Source: Aliirhizobium wenxiniae
Lineage (GTDB): Bacteria; Pseudomonadota; Alphaproteobacteria; Rhizobiales; Rhizobiaceae
DNA length: 64,000 nucleotides
Direction of reading: 5' to 3'
Assembly: GCF_019511445.1 (NCBI RefSeq)
Contig: NZ_JAEUAN010000027.1
Location: forward strand, 26,998 to 90,997
Shown: positions 1 to 7,223 of the stretch, piece by piece
Layout of the letters: each line of letters opens with the position of its first letter
Numbering within the stretch: the stretch's first letter is position 1
Notes under the pieces: model-generated
Databases searched by the model: none
Seen by the model: the letters and a program-made list of their open reading frames with translations, nothing else
Told to the model about the DNA's origin: nothing
Position numbers and translations under genes: made by a program

Positions 1-1
1 C

Positions 2-220
2 GACTTTTTCGACCGACATGGTGTAACGCTTCGGCGCGGCGATCTTCGCCGCATCAATCCGCATCGGCTCGATCTGTTCGGCCCGTCCGTTCCTGATGCT
101 GATAATGGAAGAGATTCGTCCCCGGTGGGGCGTCCGGACTTCAAATCCGGGTGGGGCAGCGACGCTGTCTTGGGTGGGTTCGACTCCCATTCTCTTCCGC
201 CATCAGGAGAAAAATCGTGA
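2..220 (+). CDS. selB: Selenocysteine-specific elongation factor SelB, C-terminal end (partial)
   Basis: This is the 3' end of a gene that enters from the left edge, read in the frame starting at base 2. SelB is the special elongation factor that delivers Sec-tRNA to recoded UGA codons. The visible peptide begins DFFDRHGVTLRRGDLRRI, which resembles the last winged-helix segment of SelB (E. coli SelB ends with a comparable EYFDRIGFTRR stretch). The frame has no stop until TGA at 218-220, so it reads through all of selC (107-202) and adds about 36 residues encoded by tRNA sequence. The stop overlaps the GTG start of the next gene by 4 bp. Identity rests on a short stretch plus the adjoining selC. 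Confidence 0.8.
   Translation, partial: DFFDRHGVTLRRGDLRRINPHRLDLFGPSVPDADNGRDSSPVGRPDFKSGWGSDAVLGGFDSHSLPPSGEKS
107..202 (+). tRNA. selC: tRNA-Sec (anticodon UCA)
   Basis: The selenocysteine tRNA gene is 96 nt long with CCA encoded at 200-202. The acceptor stem is 8 bp (107-114 with 191-198), as expected for bacterial tRNA-Sec. The anticodon stem pairs 134-138 with 146-150, and the 7-nt loop 139-145 carries TCA at 141-143, which decodes UGA. The variable arm is long and the T arm ends in the usual GGTTCGA-type loop. It lies wholly inside the open selB frame and 15 bases before the next start codon. The selD gene nearby supports the assignment. Confidence 0.97.
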
Positions 221-600
221 GCAATCCCGCAGCAGAGACCGATTTCGACGACTGGGTGATCGACACCTATTCGGATGCCGGTTCCTTCACCATGCTGTTC
301 ATTCTGGTGTCGATCAGCGAGACCAAGGTGGAGCTTTTGCGCTCAGCCTATCTGCATGTGGTGGGTGACGAGTTGCGCTGGCCGGACATGACAAAACTGT
401 TTGCCGGTGCCGGTGTCAACTGGTCGGGTGTGGTGTTTTATCGCGCCGGACGCGAGGGACTTGTCGAGGACAGCCAAGCCAAGGCTCGTCTCGCATCTCT
501 CGTGCGCAAGCTCGACGAGGATCGCTCACTGATCCGCGATGGCGAGTTTTTCAACAAAGACGGGCTGCGGTTGATGATCGAGGAAATCAAGCCGCATTGA
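217..600 (+). CDS. Small selB-coupled protein of unknown function
   Basis: This encodes a protein of about 127 residues. The chosen start is GTG at 217, which overlaps the selB stop by 4 bp (GTGA) and follows an AGGAGA ribosome site at about 205-210, so translation is probably coupled to selB. Upstream starts in this frame lie inside selC and are unlikely. The protein is soluble and acidic, with no signal peptide or membrane segment, and I recognise no motif (start VSNPAAETDFDD, end MIEEIKPH). The link to selB and selC suggests a selenium-related role, but that is only context. Confidence 0.7.
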   Translation: MSNPAAETDFDDWVIDTYSDAGSFTMLFILVSISETKVELLRSAYLHVVGDELRWPDMTKLFAGAGVNWSGVVFYRAGREGLVEDSQAKARLASLVRKLDEDRSLIRDGEFFNKDGLRLMIEEIKPH

Positions 601-625
601 TGGGCGGTTGGGACATCTCACAAAA

Positions 626-651
626 AAAAGCCGCCCCGAAAGGCGGCTTTT
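626..651. terminator. Bidirectional intrinsic terminator
   Basis: A perfect 10-bp stem (626-635 with 642-651, sequence AAAAGCCGCC) has a 6-nt loop. It is flanked by A and T runs on both strands. It lies between the convergent sel genes and the transglutaminase gene and can serve both. Confidence 0.9.
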
Positions 652-659
652 CCATTCGC

Positions 660-1742
660 TCAAAGACCTGAAAGTCGGGCCGTGATTTCCTTCGAGGAAA
701 TCGAATAGGCAAACGTCTTCGGGCTCAGGCAATCCACTTCGCCGCGCGATGTCAGCGCCGCCGGATACATGAAGAAGTTCTGGCGCTCGCTATTGCCCGG
801 AAGCGTGATGTCACGCGCCGTGTTGTAACCGATCCAGTTCATTTCCCAGTTGCCAAACGCCTTCTGGCGGAAAGCCTGGACGGCATCGTTGTCCAGCGGC
901 AGCTTCTCTTCCAGCACGACCTTGCGCACATCGGCCGGATCGACCGGAACCCAGCCCTGACCCTCGAGGTAGACTTCGGCGCGACAGTGCTGTGCACCGG
1001 TAATGTCGCCGGCGCGGCCGAGCGTCTTGAACTGCTCCGACGTGGCAACACGCACGCCAAAAACGTCGCGGGCCGGCAGGCCGGCGGCGCGGGCAAGTGC
1101 GGTGTAGAGACTGTTGATATCGGCACATTTGCCGCCGAAATAGCCGGTTTCCAGCATGTCCTTGACGTTGCCGACGCCGCAGCCGGCCACGTTGGCATCA
1201 CGAAAGGTGTTTTCGACGACCCAATCGTAAATCGCGCGGGCCTTGTCCTCGTCCTTTTCGCGGGTGCCGATGATGTTCATCGCCGTGTCCTTGACGATAC
1301 CGTCGATCGGCGCGCTCGGCGTGCCGACAAGCGCGGCGTCGAGTTCGGCCTTCTCAACGGCAACGCCATCGGCGGTGCGGTTGCGGGTCTGGATCTTCTG
1401 GGTGAATTCGATCGTGCGCTTGCCGTCCGTCTGCCATTCGACCGAGAGAATATCGGCGCCGGACGTCGCGTCCTTCTTCATCTCGACCTGCTTTGAATCC
1501 GACGTCCAGTGCGGAGCGGAAGCCTTCTGGTATTCGCCGGCCGACTGGGCGACCGGCAGCCAGAGTTTTGCCGGGCCGGTCACGTCGGTGAGGTCCACCT
1601 TGGTGGTGACCTCGAACGTGCGCCATGCGGCCGTATCGGCCACCTTGTCGGCAGCGAAAACCGGGCTTGCACCGCGGGAAAGGAAGGCGGCAGCAACGGA
1701 TGCCGTTGCGGCATGGCTAAGAAATCGGCGGCGGTTCAACAT
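660..1742 (-). CDS. Exported transglutaminase-like protein
   Basis: This is a 360-residue protein of the transglutaminase-like cysteine-protease superfamily. The start MLNRRRFLS is preceded by an AGGAG site and gives a twin-arginine signal (RRRFLS, then a hydrophobic stretch ending at about SPVFA), so the protein is probably exported folded to the periplasm. The catalytic core shows Cys in GGKCADINSLYTALARAAG, His in AQHCRAEVYL and Asp in WVPVDPADV, the expected Cys-His-Asp triad in order. A longer open frame upstream reaches 1817, but it lacks the signal logic. Substrate is unknown. The gene sits inside the selenium locus on the opposite strand, and I see no functional link. Confidence 0.88.
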   Translation of the reverse strand: MLNRRRFLSHAATASVAAAFLSRGASPVFAADKVADTAAWRTFEVTTKVDLTDVTGPAKLWLPVAQSAGEYQKASAPHWTSDSKQVEMKKDATSGADILSVEWQTDGKRTIEFTQKIQTRNRTADGVAVEKAELDAALVGTPSAPIDGIVKDTAMNIIGTREKDEDKARAIYDWVVENTFRDANVAGCGVGNVKDMLETGYFGGKCADINSLYTALARAAGLPARDVFGVRVATSEQFKTLGRAGDITGAQHCRAEVYLEGQGWVPVDPADVRKVVLEEKLPLDNDAVQAFRQKAFGNWEMNWIGYNTARDITLPGNSERQNFFMYPAALTSRGEVDCLSPKTFAYSISSKEITARLSGL

Positions 1743-1914
1743 GATTGTCCAACTCCTGTCGGTGTCGCATCGGTACGAAAACCATGGCGGCTTTCGGAAA
1801 CACGATGCGCAGCTCAAATTGCGATAGTATGTCGCCTTGACTTACTCCCTTTGCCAAGAACGAGGAAACAGGAATTGTCGGTTTCAAGCTTTTTTGAGCA
1901 GTTTTGTACTGGCT

Positions 1915-2301
1915 TCAGCAGCCTTGAGCGGCTTCGGTCTTGCTCGCCGCGGGTGGATCGCTTGGCATTGCCATAGCGAGATCGAGGCCACGCGCTGTCG
2001 GTGGTTGCCATGTTTTGGATTCAGGCAGCGCGCCCTGCGGGCTGGTACCCGTATGGACGCCGCCGGTGCCGCCGGTCCAGCCAGTCGAGCCGGTATTGCC
2101 GGGTGCGGTGCCATCGGCGCTTTGACGGTCCGGTGGGGTTGCTGCCTCTGCCTTGTTCACAGTGCCACAGCCGCCGTCACCTTCAAGGCTTTGGATCGAT
2201 GGCGGTGTCTCTGAATTCTGAACCTGCGCACTTGCTGGTGCGGCGACTATCAGTGTGGCCGCGGCGATATATGAAAGAAATGAGGAAGGATAGAGAGGCA
2301 T
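1915..2301 (-). CDS. Small exported protein of unknown function
   Basis: This encodes 128 residues. An N-terminal signal peptide (MPLYPSSFLSYIAAATLIVA, cleavage probably after APASA) is followed by a low-complexity Gly/Thr/Ser/Pro-rich region. One segment reads GNTGSTGWTGGTGGVHTG. Only two cysteines occur (GGCG and the final C). An AGGAG ribosome site lies about 8 bases before the start. No family is recognised. It may be a periplasmic or surface linker-like protein, but codon use in low-complexity sequence makes the call only moderate. Confidence 0.6.
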   Translation of the reverse strand: MPLYPSSFLSYIAAATLIVAAPASAQVQNSETPPSIQSLEGDGGCGTVNKAEAATPPDRQSADGTAPGNTGSTGWTGGTGGVHTGTSPQGALPESKTWQPPTARGLDLAMAMPSDPPAASKTEAAQGC

Positions 2302-2379
2302 CGGGGGAGCTCCTTTTCTTCTCCCACAACGCTCGTATGCGATGGCAAGTTCCTTGAAGGACGGGATCGGGTAGTGCGA

Positions 2380-3429
2380 TCAGGAACCGATAATAATACC
2401 GGGTGTGCCGTCTTCGACCGTACCGACTATGCGCGCCAGCGGATAACCCGCTTCAACCACCTGTTTTACCAGCGCGTCAGCCTCATTTGACGCAACGGCT
2501 ACCAGCAGACCGCCGGAGGTCTGCGGGTCTGCGAGCAGCATACGCTGCCATTCCGGCATGTCGGTCGGTAGCGCGATTGCCTCACCGTAACTGGCCCAGT
2601 TGCGGACTGAAGCACCGGTGATGAAACCCTGTTGAGCCAGTTTTTCGGCTTCGGACAGAAATGGAATGTCGGCAAGGTTCAGCCGCAGAGTCAAATTGGA
2701 TGCACGGGCCATTTCCAACCCATGGCCCAAAATGCCGAATCCGGTAACATCGGTAATCGCATGGACACTCGGATCGGCCGCAAGCGTGGTGCCGACCTTG
2801 TTGAGCAGGGTGGTGGAGGCGATCATCTCGTCATAGGCTTGGCCCGGCAGGGCATTCTTCTTGATCGCAGAGGAATAGATGCCGATGCCTATACCCTTGG
2901 TCAGGATGAGCTTGTCGCCAGCCTTTGCGCCGCCGTTGCGACGGACCTGTGATGGATGACAGATGCCGATGACGGCGAGACCATAGATCGGCTCGACGCT
3001 ATCGATGGAGTGACCACCGGCAACGGGGATCCCTGCTTCTCCGCAGATCGAAGCGCCGCCTTCCAGAATCCTGGAGATCTTCTCAGGCTCAAGTTTATTG
3101 ATCGGCATGCCAAGGATGGCAAGCGCCATGATCGGTTTGCCGCCCATGGCATAGACATCGGATATCGCGTTGGCGGCGGCGATGCGGCCGAAATCATAAG
3201 GGTCATCCACCATCGGCATGAAGAAATCGGTGGTGGCGATGACGCAGGTATTGTCGTCGATCTGCCAGACGGCGGCGTCATCAGCCATCTCGTTGCCGAC
3301 CAGAAGCTGGGCGAACGGTTGTGCGGCAGGCTGGCCTGCCAGCAATTTCTGCAGGACGGCGGGGGCAAGCTTGCAGCCGCAGCCGCCGCCATGGGCAAGC
3401 TCGGTCAGGCGGGGAGAAGACATGTCCAT
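2380..3429 (-). CDS. selD: Selenide, water dikinase SelD
   Basis: SelD makes selenophosphate from selenide and ATP, the selenium donor for Sec-tRNA synthesis. The 349-residue protein starts at MDMSSPRLTE, because an AGGAGG site sits just upstream; the open frame extends further but has no better start. HGGGCGCKLAP places catalytic Cys17 and Lys20 exactly as in E. coli SelD, so this copy uses Cys and not Sec. AIR-synthase-type motifs follow (ATTDFFMPMVDDPYDFG, DVTGFGILGHGLEMA, DPQTSGGLLV). It is near selB and selC but transcribed towards them, so it is not in their operon. Confidence 0.97.
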   Translation of the reverse strand: MDMSSPRLTELAHGGGCGCKLAPAVLQKLLAGQPAAQPFAQLLVGNEMADDAAVWQIDDNTCVIATTDFFMPMVDDPYDFGRIAAANAISDVYAMGGKPIMALAILGMPINKLEPEKISRILEGGASICGEAGIPVAGGHSIDSVEPIYGLAVIGICHPSQVRRNGGAKAGDKLILTKGIGIGIYSSAIKKNALPGQAYDEMIASTTLLNKVGTTLAADPSVHAITDVTGFGILGHGLEMARASNLTLRLNLADIPFLSEAEKLAQQGFITGASVRNWASYGEAIALPTDMPEWQRMLLADPQTSGGLLVAVASNEADALVKQVVEAGYPLARIVGTVEDGTPGIIIGS

Positions 3430-3684
3430 GGTGAATTCCTCCTTCGGAGCGTGCCGCAGATCGCGGTTCTTGGCAGATAGAGTAATGCGTTGATAACGCC
3501 TCGTTTCCTGCGCGTCTATCACGTTCCATTGTCGACGGAATGCATTTGCGTGGGTATCGAGGTCACTAAAGCGTGCGGTTATGCTGATTGAAATCCATTG
3601 GCGATGGTCGAGCGAAAGCCGTGTTTTTCCCTCAGCCTTCTATTCGCTATCATGGCCGCAACGATTCTCAGATCGGTTGAGTGT

Positions 3685-4782
3685 ATGCGCTACAATTTCG
3701 CGGATTTGCCGCTGCTGCGCCTGATGGAGCCGGTTTGCCGGGCGACGGCTGCAATTACCCGGCTGGACGAGCGCGTTTCCCGATCCGCGATCGGAGCGGG
3801 ATGGGTGGAGCGTTCTCACTTCATCGATGCGGTTGCTTCTTTGTGGATCGATGGCGAGCTCGTTCATCTGGAAGATCTGGTTCTGCATGATGCCGCAATG
3901 GGTATTCGCGCGCCGACACATGAGCTGACGATTGCCTATGATATCTTGCGTACGCGTCGCCGTATCGTTGAACATGAGCCGGACTGGGCTTTGAGCCGGG
4001 AAGGGCTTAGCCAGTTGCGCGGCAAGGCGGCAGAACAGCACCCCGCCGCGATGAGTGAAGCACCGTTGGAGATCAATTCGGCTGAGCCGGAGGACGATGA
4101 GGATCCTTTGGCCCGCTATCTGGCGGAAATCGATGCGGCAGTTGCCAGAAGCGAGATTGCCATCTCGAAAGCATTCGATCTCTCCACGCCGTCCTATCCA
4201 AAGGAAAAGGCATCGATCCTCTATGAACCGGATTGGGACGAGGACGAGCGGCTTGCAGAATGGCAGGAGGTGCTTGATGAAAGCGCAGGCCTGCCGCCGG
4301 TTCTGCGGGCCGTGCTGCTGCTGGATGCCTGGCACCAGTTGCAAGTGTTGCAACATGCTCCGTGGCTGGGTCGCTTGCTTTCGGCGTCGCTTCTAAGGAG
4401 AGAGCGCGTCACGCTCTCTCATCTTGCCGCATTCAATCTGGGGCTGAAGCAGGTCGGGCGGGAACGCCGGACAAGCCGGGAGCGGGATACCCGGTTGATT
4501 GCCATGCTTGAAGCGATGACCGAAGCTGGCGAGATGGGACTGAAGGAACATGATCGCCTTGCGCTCGCACGCCAGCAGATGGAGCATCGGATCGCCGGGC
4601 GGCGTCAGTCGTCAAAACTGCCGCAGCTTGTCGAGTTGGTCTTGTCCCGCCCGATGGTCTCGTCGGGCATGATTGCAAAGTCTCTTTCAATCACCCCGCA
4701 GGGTGCTTTGAAAATTGCTTCGGAACTGCATCTGAGAGAGCTGACGGGGCGAGGCCGTTTTCGCGCCTGGGGAATTATCTAA
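3685..4782 (+). CDS. DUF1612 / helix-turn-helix protein (y4cF-like)
   Basis: This 365-residue protein matches a rhizobial family of DUF1612 proteins with a C-terminal helix-turn-helix, known from symbiotic and other plasmids (y4cF of pNGR234a, RHE_PE00001 family). The start MRYNFADLPLLRLMEPV is chosen because family members begin this way; the upstream in-frame MAMVERK stretch is probably untranslated. The middle is acidic (EPEDDEDPLARYLAEIDAAVARSEIA). The last about 60 residues contain the helix-turn-helix (SSGMIAKSLSITPQGALKIA). The family is tied to rhizobial plasmids, which supports an accessory-replicon origin. Its function is unknown. Confidence 0.85.
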   Translation: MRYNFADLPLLRLMEPVCRATAAITRLDERVSRSAIGAGWVERSHFIDAVASLWIDGELVHLEDLVLHDAAMGIRAPTHELTIAYDILRTRRRIVEHEPDWALSREGLSQLRGKAAEQHPAAMSEAPLEINSAEPEDDEDPLARYLAEIDAAVARSEIAISKAFDLSTPSYPKEKASILYEPDWDEDERLAEWQEVLDESAGLPPVLRAVLLLDAWHQLQVLQHAPWLGRLLSASLLRRERVTLSHLAAFNLGLKQVGRERRTSRERDTRLIAMLEAMTEAGEMGLKEHDRLALARQQMEHRIAGRRQSSKLPQLVELVLSRPMVSSGMIAKSLSITPQGALKIASELHLRELTGRGRFRAWGII

Positions 4783-4993
4783 CTGTCTTTTGCGGGGGGA
4801 TCGACCGGTTTCGTTTTGCCCAGAACCAATTTTGGATAATCCGATCGCATAAGCTTACAAGTCGCGCGTCCTCTGCTTATCGCGCCTGGCGGCCGTTGGA
4901 ATATACAATAATCACCGCAGCCCTATTCCTAGTTTCCGTTCGACCGATACGGGTGAGTTCGTCTCCCGATCGATAGCAGGACGGAGCCCTCTC

Positions 4994-5971
4994 ATGAGCA
5001 ACGAGCACCCTTTCGAATTATCCCGCAGGCAGACGCTGCTTGCCGGGGCCACTTTGTCGCTCGCGATGGCCACACCGGTCTTCGCAGCACAGAAATCGTC
5101 ACCCCAAGCACAAAAAGGCAGTGATCTCATGACTGAAACATTCATAAAAACCAAAGACGGCGTCGACATCTTCTTCAAGGACTGGGGTCCGAAGGACGCG
5201 CAGCCGATCGTCTTCCACCATGGATGGCCGCTGTCTTCCGACGACTGGGACGCCCAGATGCTGTTCTTCCTTGAACATGGCTATCGTGTCGTTGCCCATG
5301 ACCGGCGTGGGCATGGTCGTTCGCAGCAGGTAGGCAGTGGGCATGATATGGATCATTATGCAGCAGATGCCTTTGCCGTGGTTGAACACCTCAATCTGAA
5401 GAACGCCGTCCATATCGGACATTCCACCGGCGGCGGCGAAGTTGCGCGTTATGTCGCCAAGTATGGTCAGCCGAGCGGTCGTGTTGCGAAGGCCGTTCTG
5501 GTGAGCGCCATCCCGCCGCTGATGCTCAAGACCGCATCCAATCCGGGCGGCACGCCGATCGAGGTTTTCGACGGTTTCCGCAAGGGCGTTGCCGAGAACC
5601 GCGCGCAATTCTATCTCGATGTCGCCTCCGGCCCGTTCTACGGTTTCAACCGGCCGAATGCCAAGGTCTATCCGGGCGTGATCCAGAATTGGTGGCGTCA
5701 GGGCATGATCGGCGGCGCCAAGGCTCACTACGACGGTATCAAGGCTTTTTCCGAGACCGACCAGACTGAGGATCTGAAGAAAATCACGGTCCCCACGCTC
5801 GTGCTGCATGGTGACGATGACCAGGTTGTTCCGATCGATGACGCAGCGCGTCTGTCGATAAAACTGGTGAAGAACGGCACGCTGAAGGTCTATCCGGGTT
5901 ATCCGCACGGCATGTTGACCACCCACGCGGATGTCATCAACCCCGATCTCCTCGCTTTCATCAAGGGCTGA
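4994..5971 (+). CDS. Exported alpha/beta hydrolase, non-heme chloroperoxidase type
   Basis: This is a 325-residue alpha/beta hydrolase of the cofactor-free haloperoxidase/perhydrolase group. The N-terminus has a twin-arginine-like signal (LSRRQTLLAGATLSLAMATPVFA). A second Met at about residue 46 (MTETFIKTKDGVDIFF) matches the start of cytoplasmic relatives, so the signal looks like an added module. Catalytic elements are visible: the oxyanion region HHGWPLSSDDW, the nucleophile elbow GHSTGGGEV (Ser), Asp in LVLHGDDDQVVP and His near YPHGM. A GGAG site precedes the start. An intrinsic terminator follows, so the gene is probably monocistronic. Confidence 0.9.
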   Translation: MSNEHPFELSRRQTLLAGATLSLAMATPVFAAQKSSPQAQKGSDLMTETFIKTKDGVDIFFKDWGPKDAQPIVFHHGWPLSSDDWDAQMLFFLEHGYRVVAHDRRGHGRSQQVGSGHDMDHYAADAFAVVEHLNLKNAVHIGHSTGGGEVARYVAKYGQPSGRVAKAVLVSAIPPLMLKTASNPGGTPIEVFDGFRKGVAENRAQFYLDVASGPFYGFNRPNAKVYPGVIQNWWRQGMIGGAKAHYDGIKAFSETDQTEDLKKITVPTLVLHGDDDQVVPIDDAARLSIKLVKNGTLKVYPGYPHGMLTTHADVINPDLLAFIKG

Positions 5972-5984
5972 CGACTGAATAAAT

Positions 5985-6012
5985 AGGCGCCAGCTTAAGG
6001 CTGGCGCCTTTT
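5985..6012 (+). terminator. Intrinsic terminator after the haloperoxidase gene
   Basis: A 10-bp stem (AGGCGCCAGC at 5985-5994 with 6000-6009) and a 5-nt loop are followed by a short T run. The remaining bases up to the AraC gene (6013-6273) show no gene or clear signal that I can support. Confidence 0.88.
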
Positions 6013-6273
6013 CCGATCGAACCGGGAATAAATGTAAGAAAATCTTCCGTGAAACCTACACGATAAAGCCTGCACCAAGCCCAGCCAGGGTGTTTCGGGG
6101 AGGGGCTCCTTCCATCTTCGATGGCGCAACCGTACGGCGATTGTTCATCTCTTGTACACGGCTATCAAAGCTGACAAAATTCATCACGTTCAATCTTTTC
6201 CCTCGCCAAGCCCGGAATTGCGATCGAGACGGGAGGAGATTGTAAGGTCTTTGTTGCATACGCGGATGTTCTT

Positions 6274-7158
6274 TTGAGTTTTTGGCACTCCATGGTCTGG
6301 CGCACCGAAGGGATCAGGGTTGTCGCTCCTGCGAAATGGCGCCAGCTCGACGGTCTTGTCAGTGTCTATTGGGAAGCGGAAAGCCAGTCCGGTGCGAAAG
6401 GCTATTATCTCGCTGAAGATCCCCGCATCATGATCTTTTTCGACGACGTGTCGTCTCGCGTCCGGATTTCCAACAAGGATGGCAGCTTTTCGCAAAATCA
6501 TCGTCCGATGACACGCGCGATCTATATCCCGGCCGGCGTTCCGATGTGGACAAACAGCAGGTCGTCACATCGCTTTTCCCACCTCAATCTGCATATGCAC
6601 AAGCATCGTGTCATGCGATACTTGGCGCCATCCGTCGGCAGATCAGTCGCATTGACAGCATTGCGGAGACCGGTCGAAATCCAGGATATCGGGGCCATCG
6701 AGACATTGGCGGGCCTGCTGGTGGATGAGATATCAAGTCCCTCACGCCATGCCGTTTATGCCGAAAGTCTGGTGGGAAGCATTGTGACGGGTCTGCTCGA
6801 CCTGCCGGAATGCAGTGGCGGCGACTTGGATGGCCGATTGACGGAAGCCCAGATAGAGACCCTGATCGACCGGATGGACACACGTATCGGTCATCGTCTG
6901 ACCATTGCCGAAATGGCCGAGACGGTTGGATTGTCGGAGAGTTGGTTTGCCAATGTCTTCAAGCAGACGACGGGCAGGACACCCCTGCAATGGCAGCTAT
7001 CGCGACGCATTGAACTCGCCAAGAAGCTCTTGCTCGAAAGCGATCTGGCTGTCGCAGATATCGCGGCCCAGCTCGGTTTTACCGATCAAGCGCATCTGAC
7101 AAGGACATTCCGGCAGTTTGTCGGAGACACACCCGCTGCATGGCGGCGGACACGATAG
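6274..7158 (+). CDS. AraC-family transcriptional regulator
   Basis: This regulator has about 290 residues. The last about 100 form the double helix-turn-helix AraC domain: TIAEMAETVGLSESWFANVF, then VADIAAQLGFTDQAHLTRTF and RQFVGDTPAAWRR. The N-terminal part is an effector-binding region of the type seen in siderophore-linked AraC proteins. The start is uncertain: TTG at 6274 or ATG at 6292 (MVWRTEG), neither with a strong ribosome site. It faces the convergent TonB receptor gene. Siderophore receptors are often paired with AraC activators, so it may control that receptor. Confidence 0.85.
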   Translation: MSFWHSMVWRTEGIRVVAPAKWRQLDGLVSVYWEAESQSGAKGYYLAEDPRIMIFFDDVSSRVRISNKDGSFSQNHRPMTRAIYIPAGVPMWTNSRSSHRFSHLNLHMHKHRVMRYLAPSVGRSVALTALRRPVEIQDIGAIETLAGLLVDEISSPSRHAVYAESLVGSIVTGLLDLPECSGGDLDGRLTEAQIETLIDRMDTRIGHRLTIAEMAETVGLSESWFANVFKQTTGRTPLQWQLSRRIELAKKLLLESDLAVADIAAQLGFTDQAHLTRTFRQFVGDTPAAWRRTR

Positions 7159-7180
7159 GCTTTGCCGAAGCTTCATAGGA

Positions 7181-7212
7181 GCCGCCGGTAGGCGGCCCCC
7201 GGTTTGTTTTTA
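7181..7212. terminator. Probable terminator between araC and receptor
   Basis: A 6-bp GC-rich hairpin (GCCGCC 7181-7186 with GGCGGC 7191-7196) is followed a few bases later by a T-rich stretch on the plus strand. It lies between convergent genes. Confidence 0.55.
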
Positions 7213-7223
7213 GATTTCCGCGG

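Noticed and set aside
96..368. Open frames starting inside selC (96-368, and the 151 start of the small gene)
   Set aside because: Their starts fall in the tRNA gene and the frames are better explained by selB read-through and the GTG 217 start.
2380..3429. SelD as a selenoprotein
   Set aside because: The catalytic position is an ordinary Cys codon (Cys17), with no in-frame TGA.
3598..3684. Longer N-terminus for the DUF1612 protein
   Set aside because: Relatives begin at MRYNFADLPLLRLMEP, and no ribosome site was seen before 3598.
6056..6259. 67-codon minus-strand frame before the AraC gene
   Set aside because: No family resemblance and no ribosome site; composition looks non-coding.
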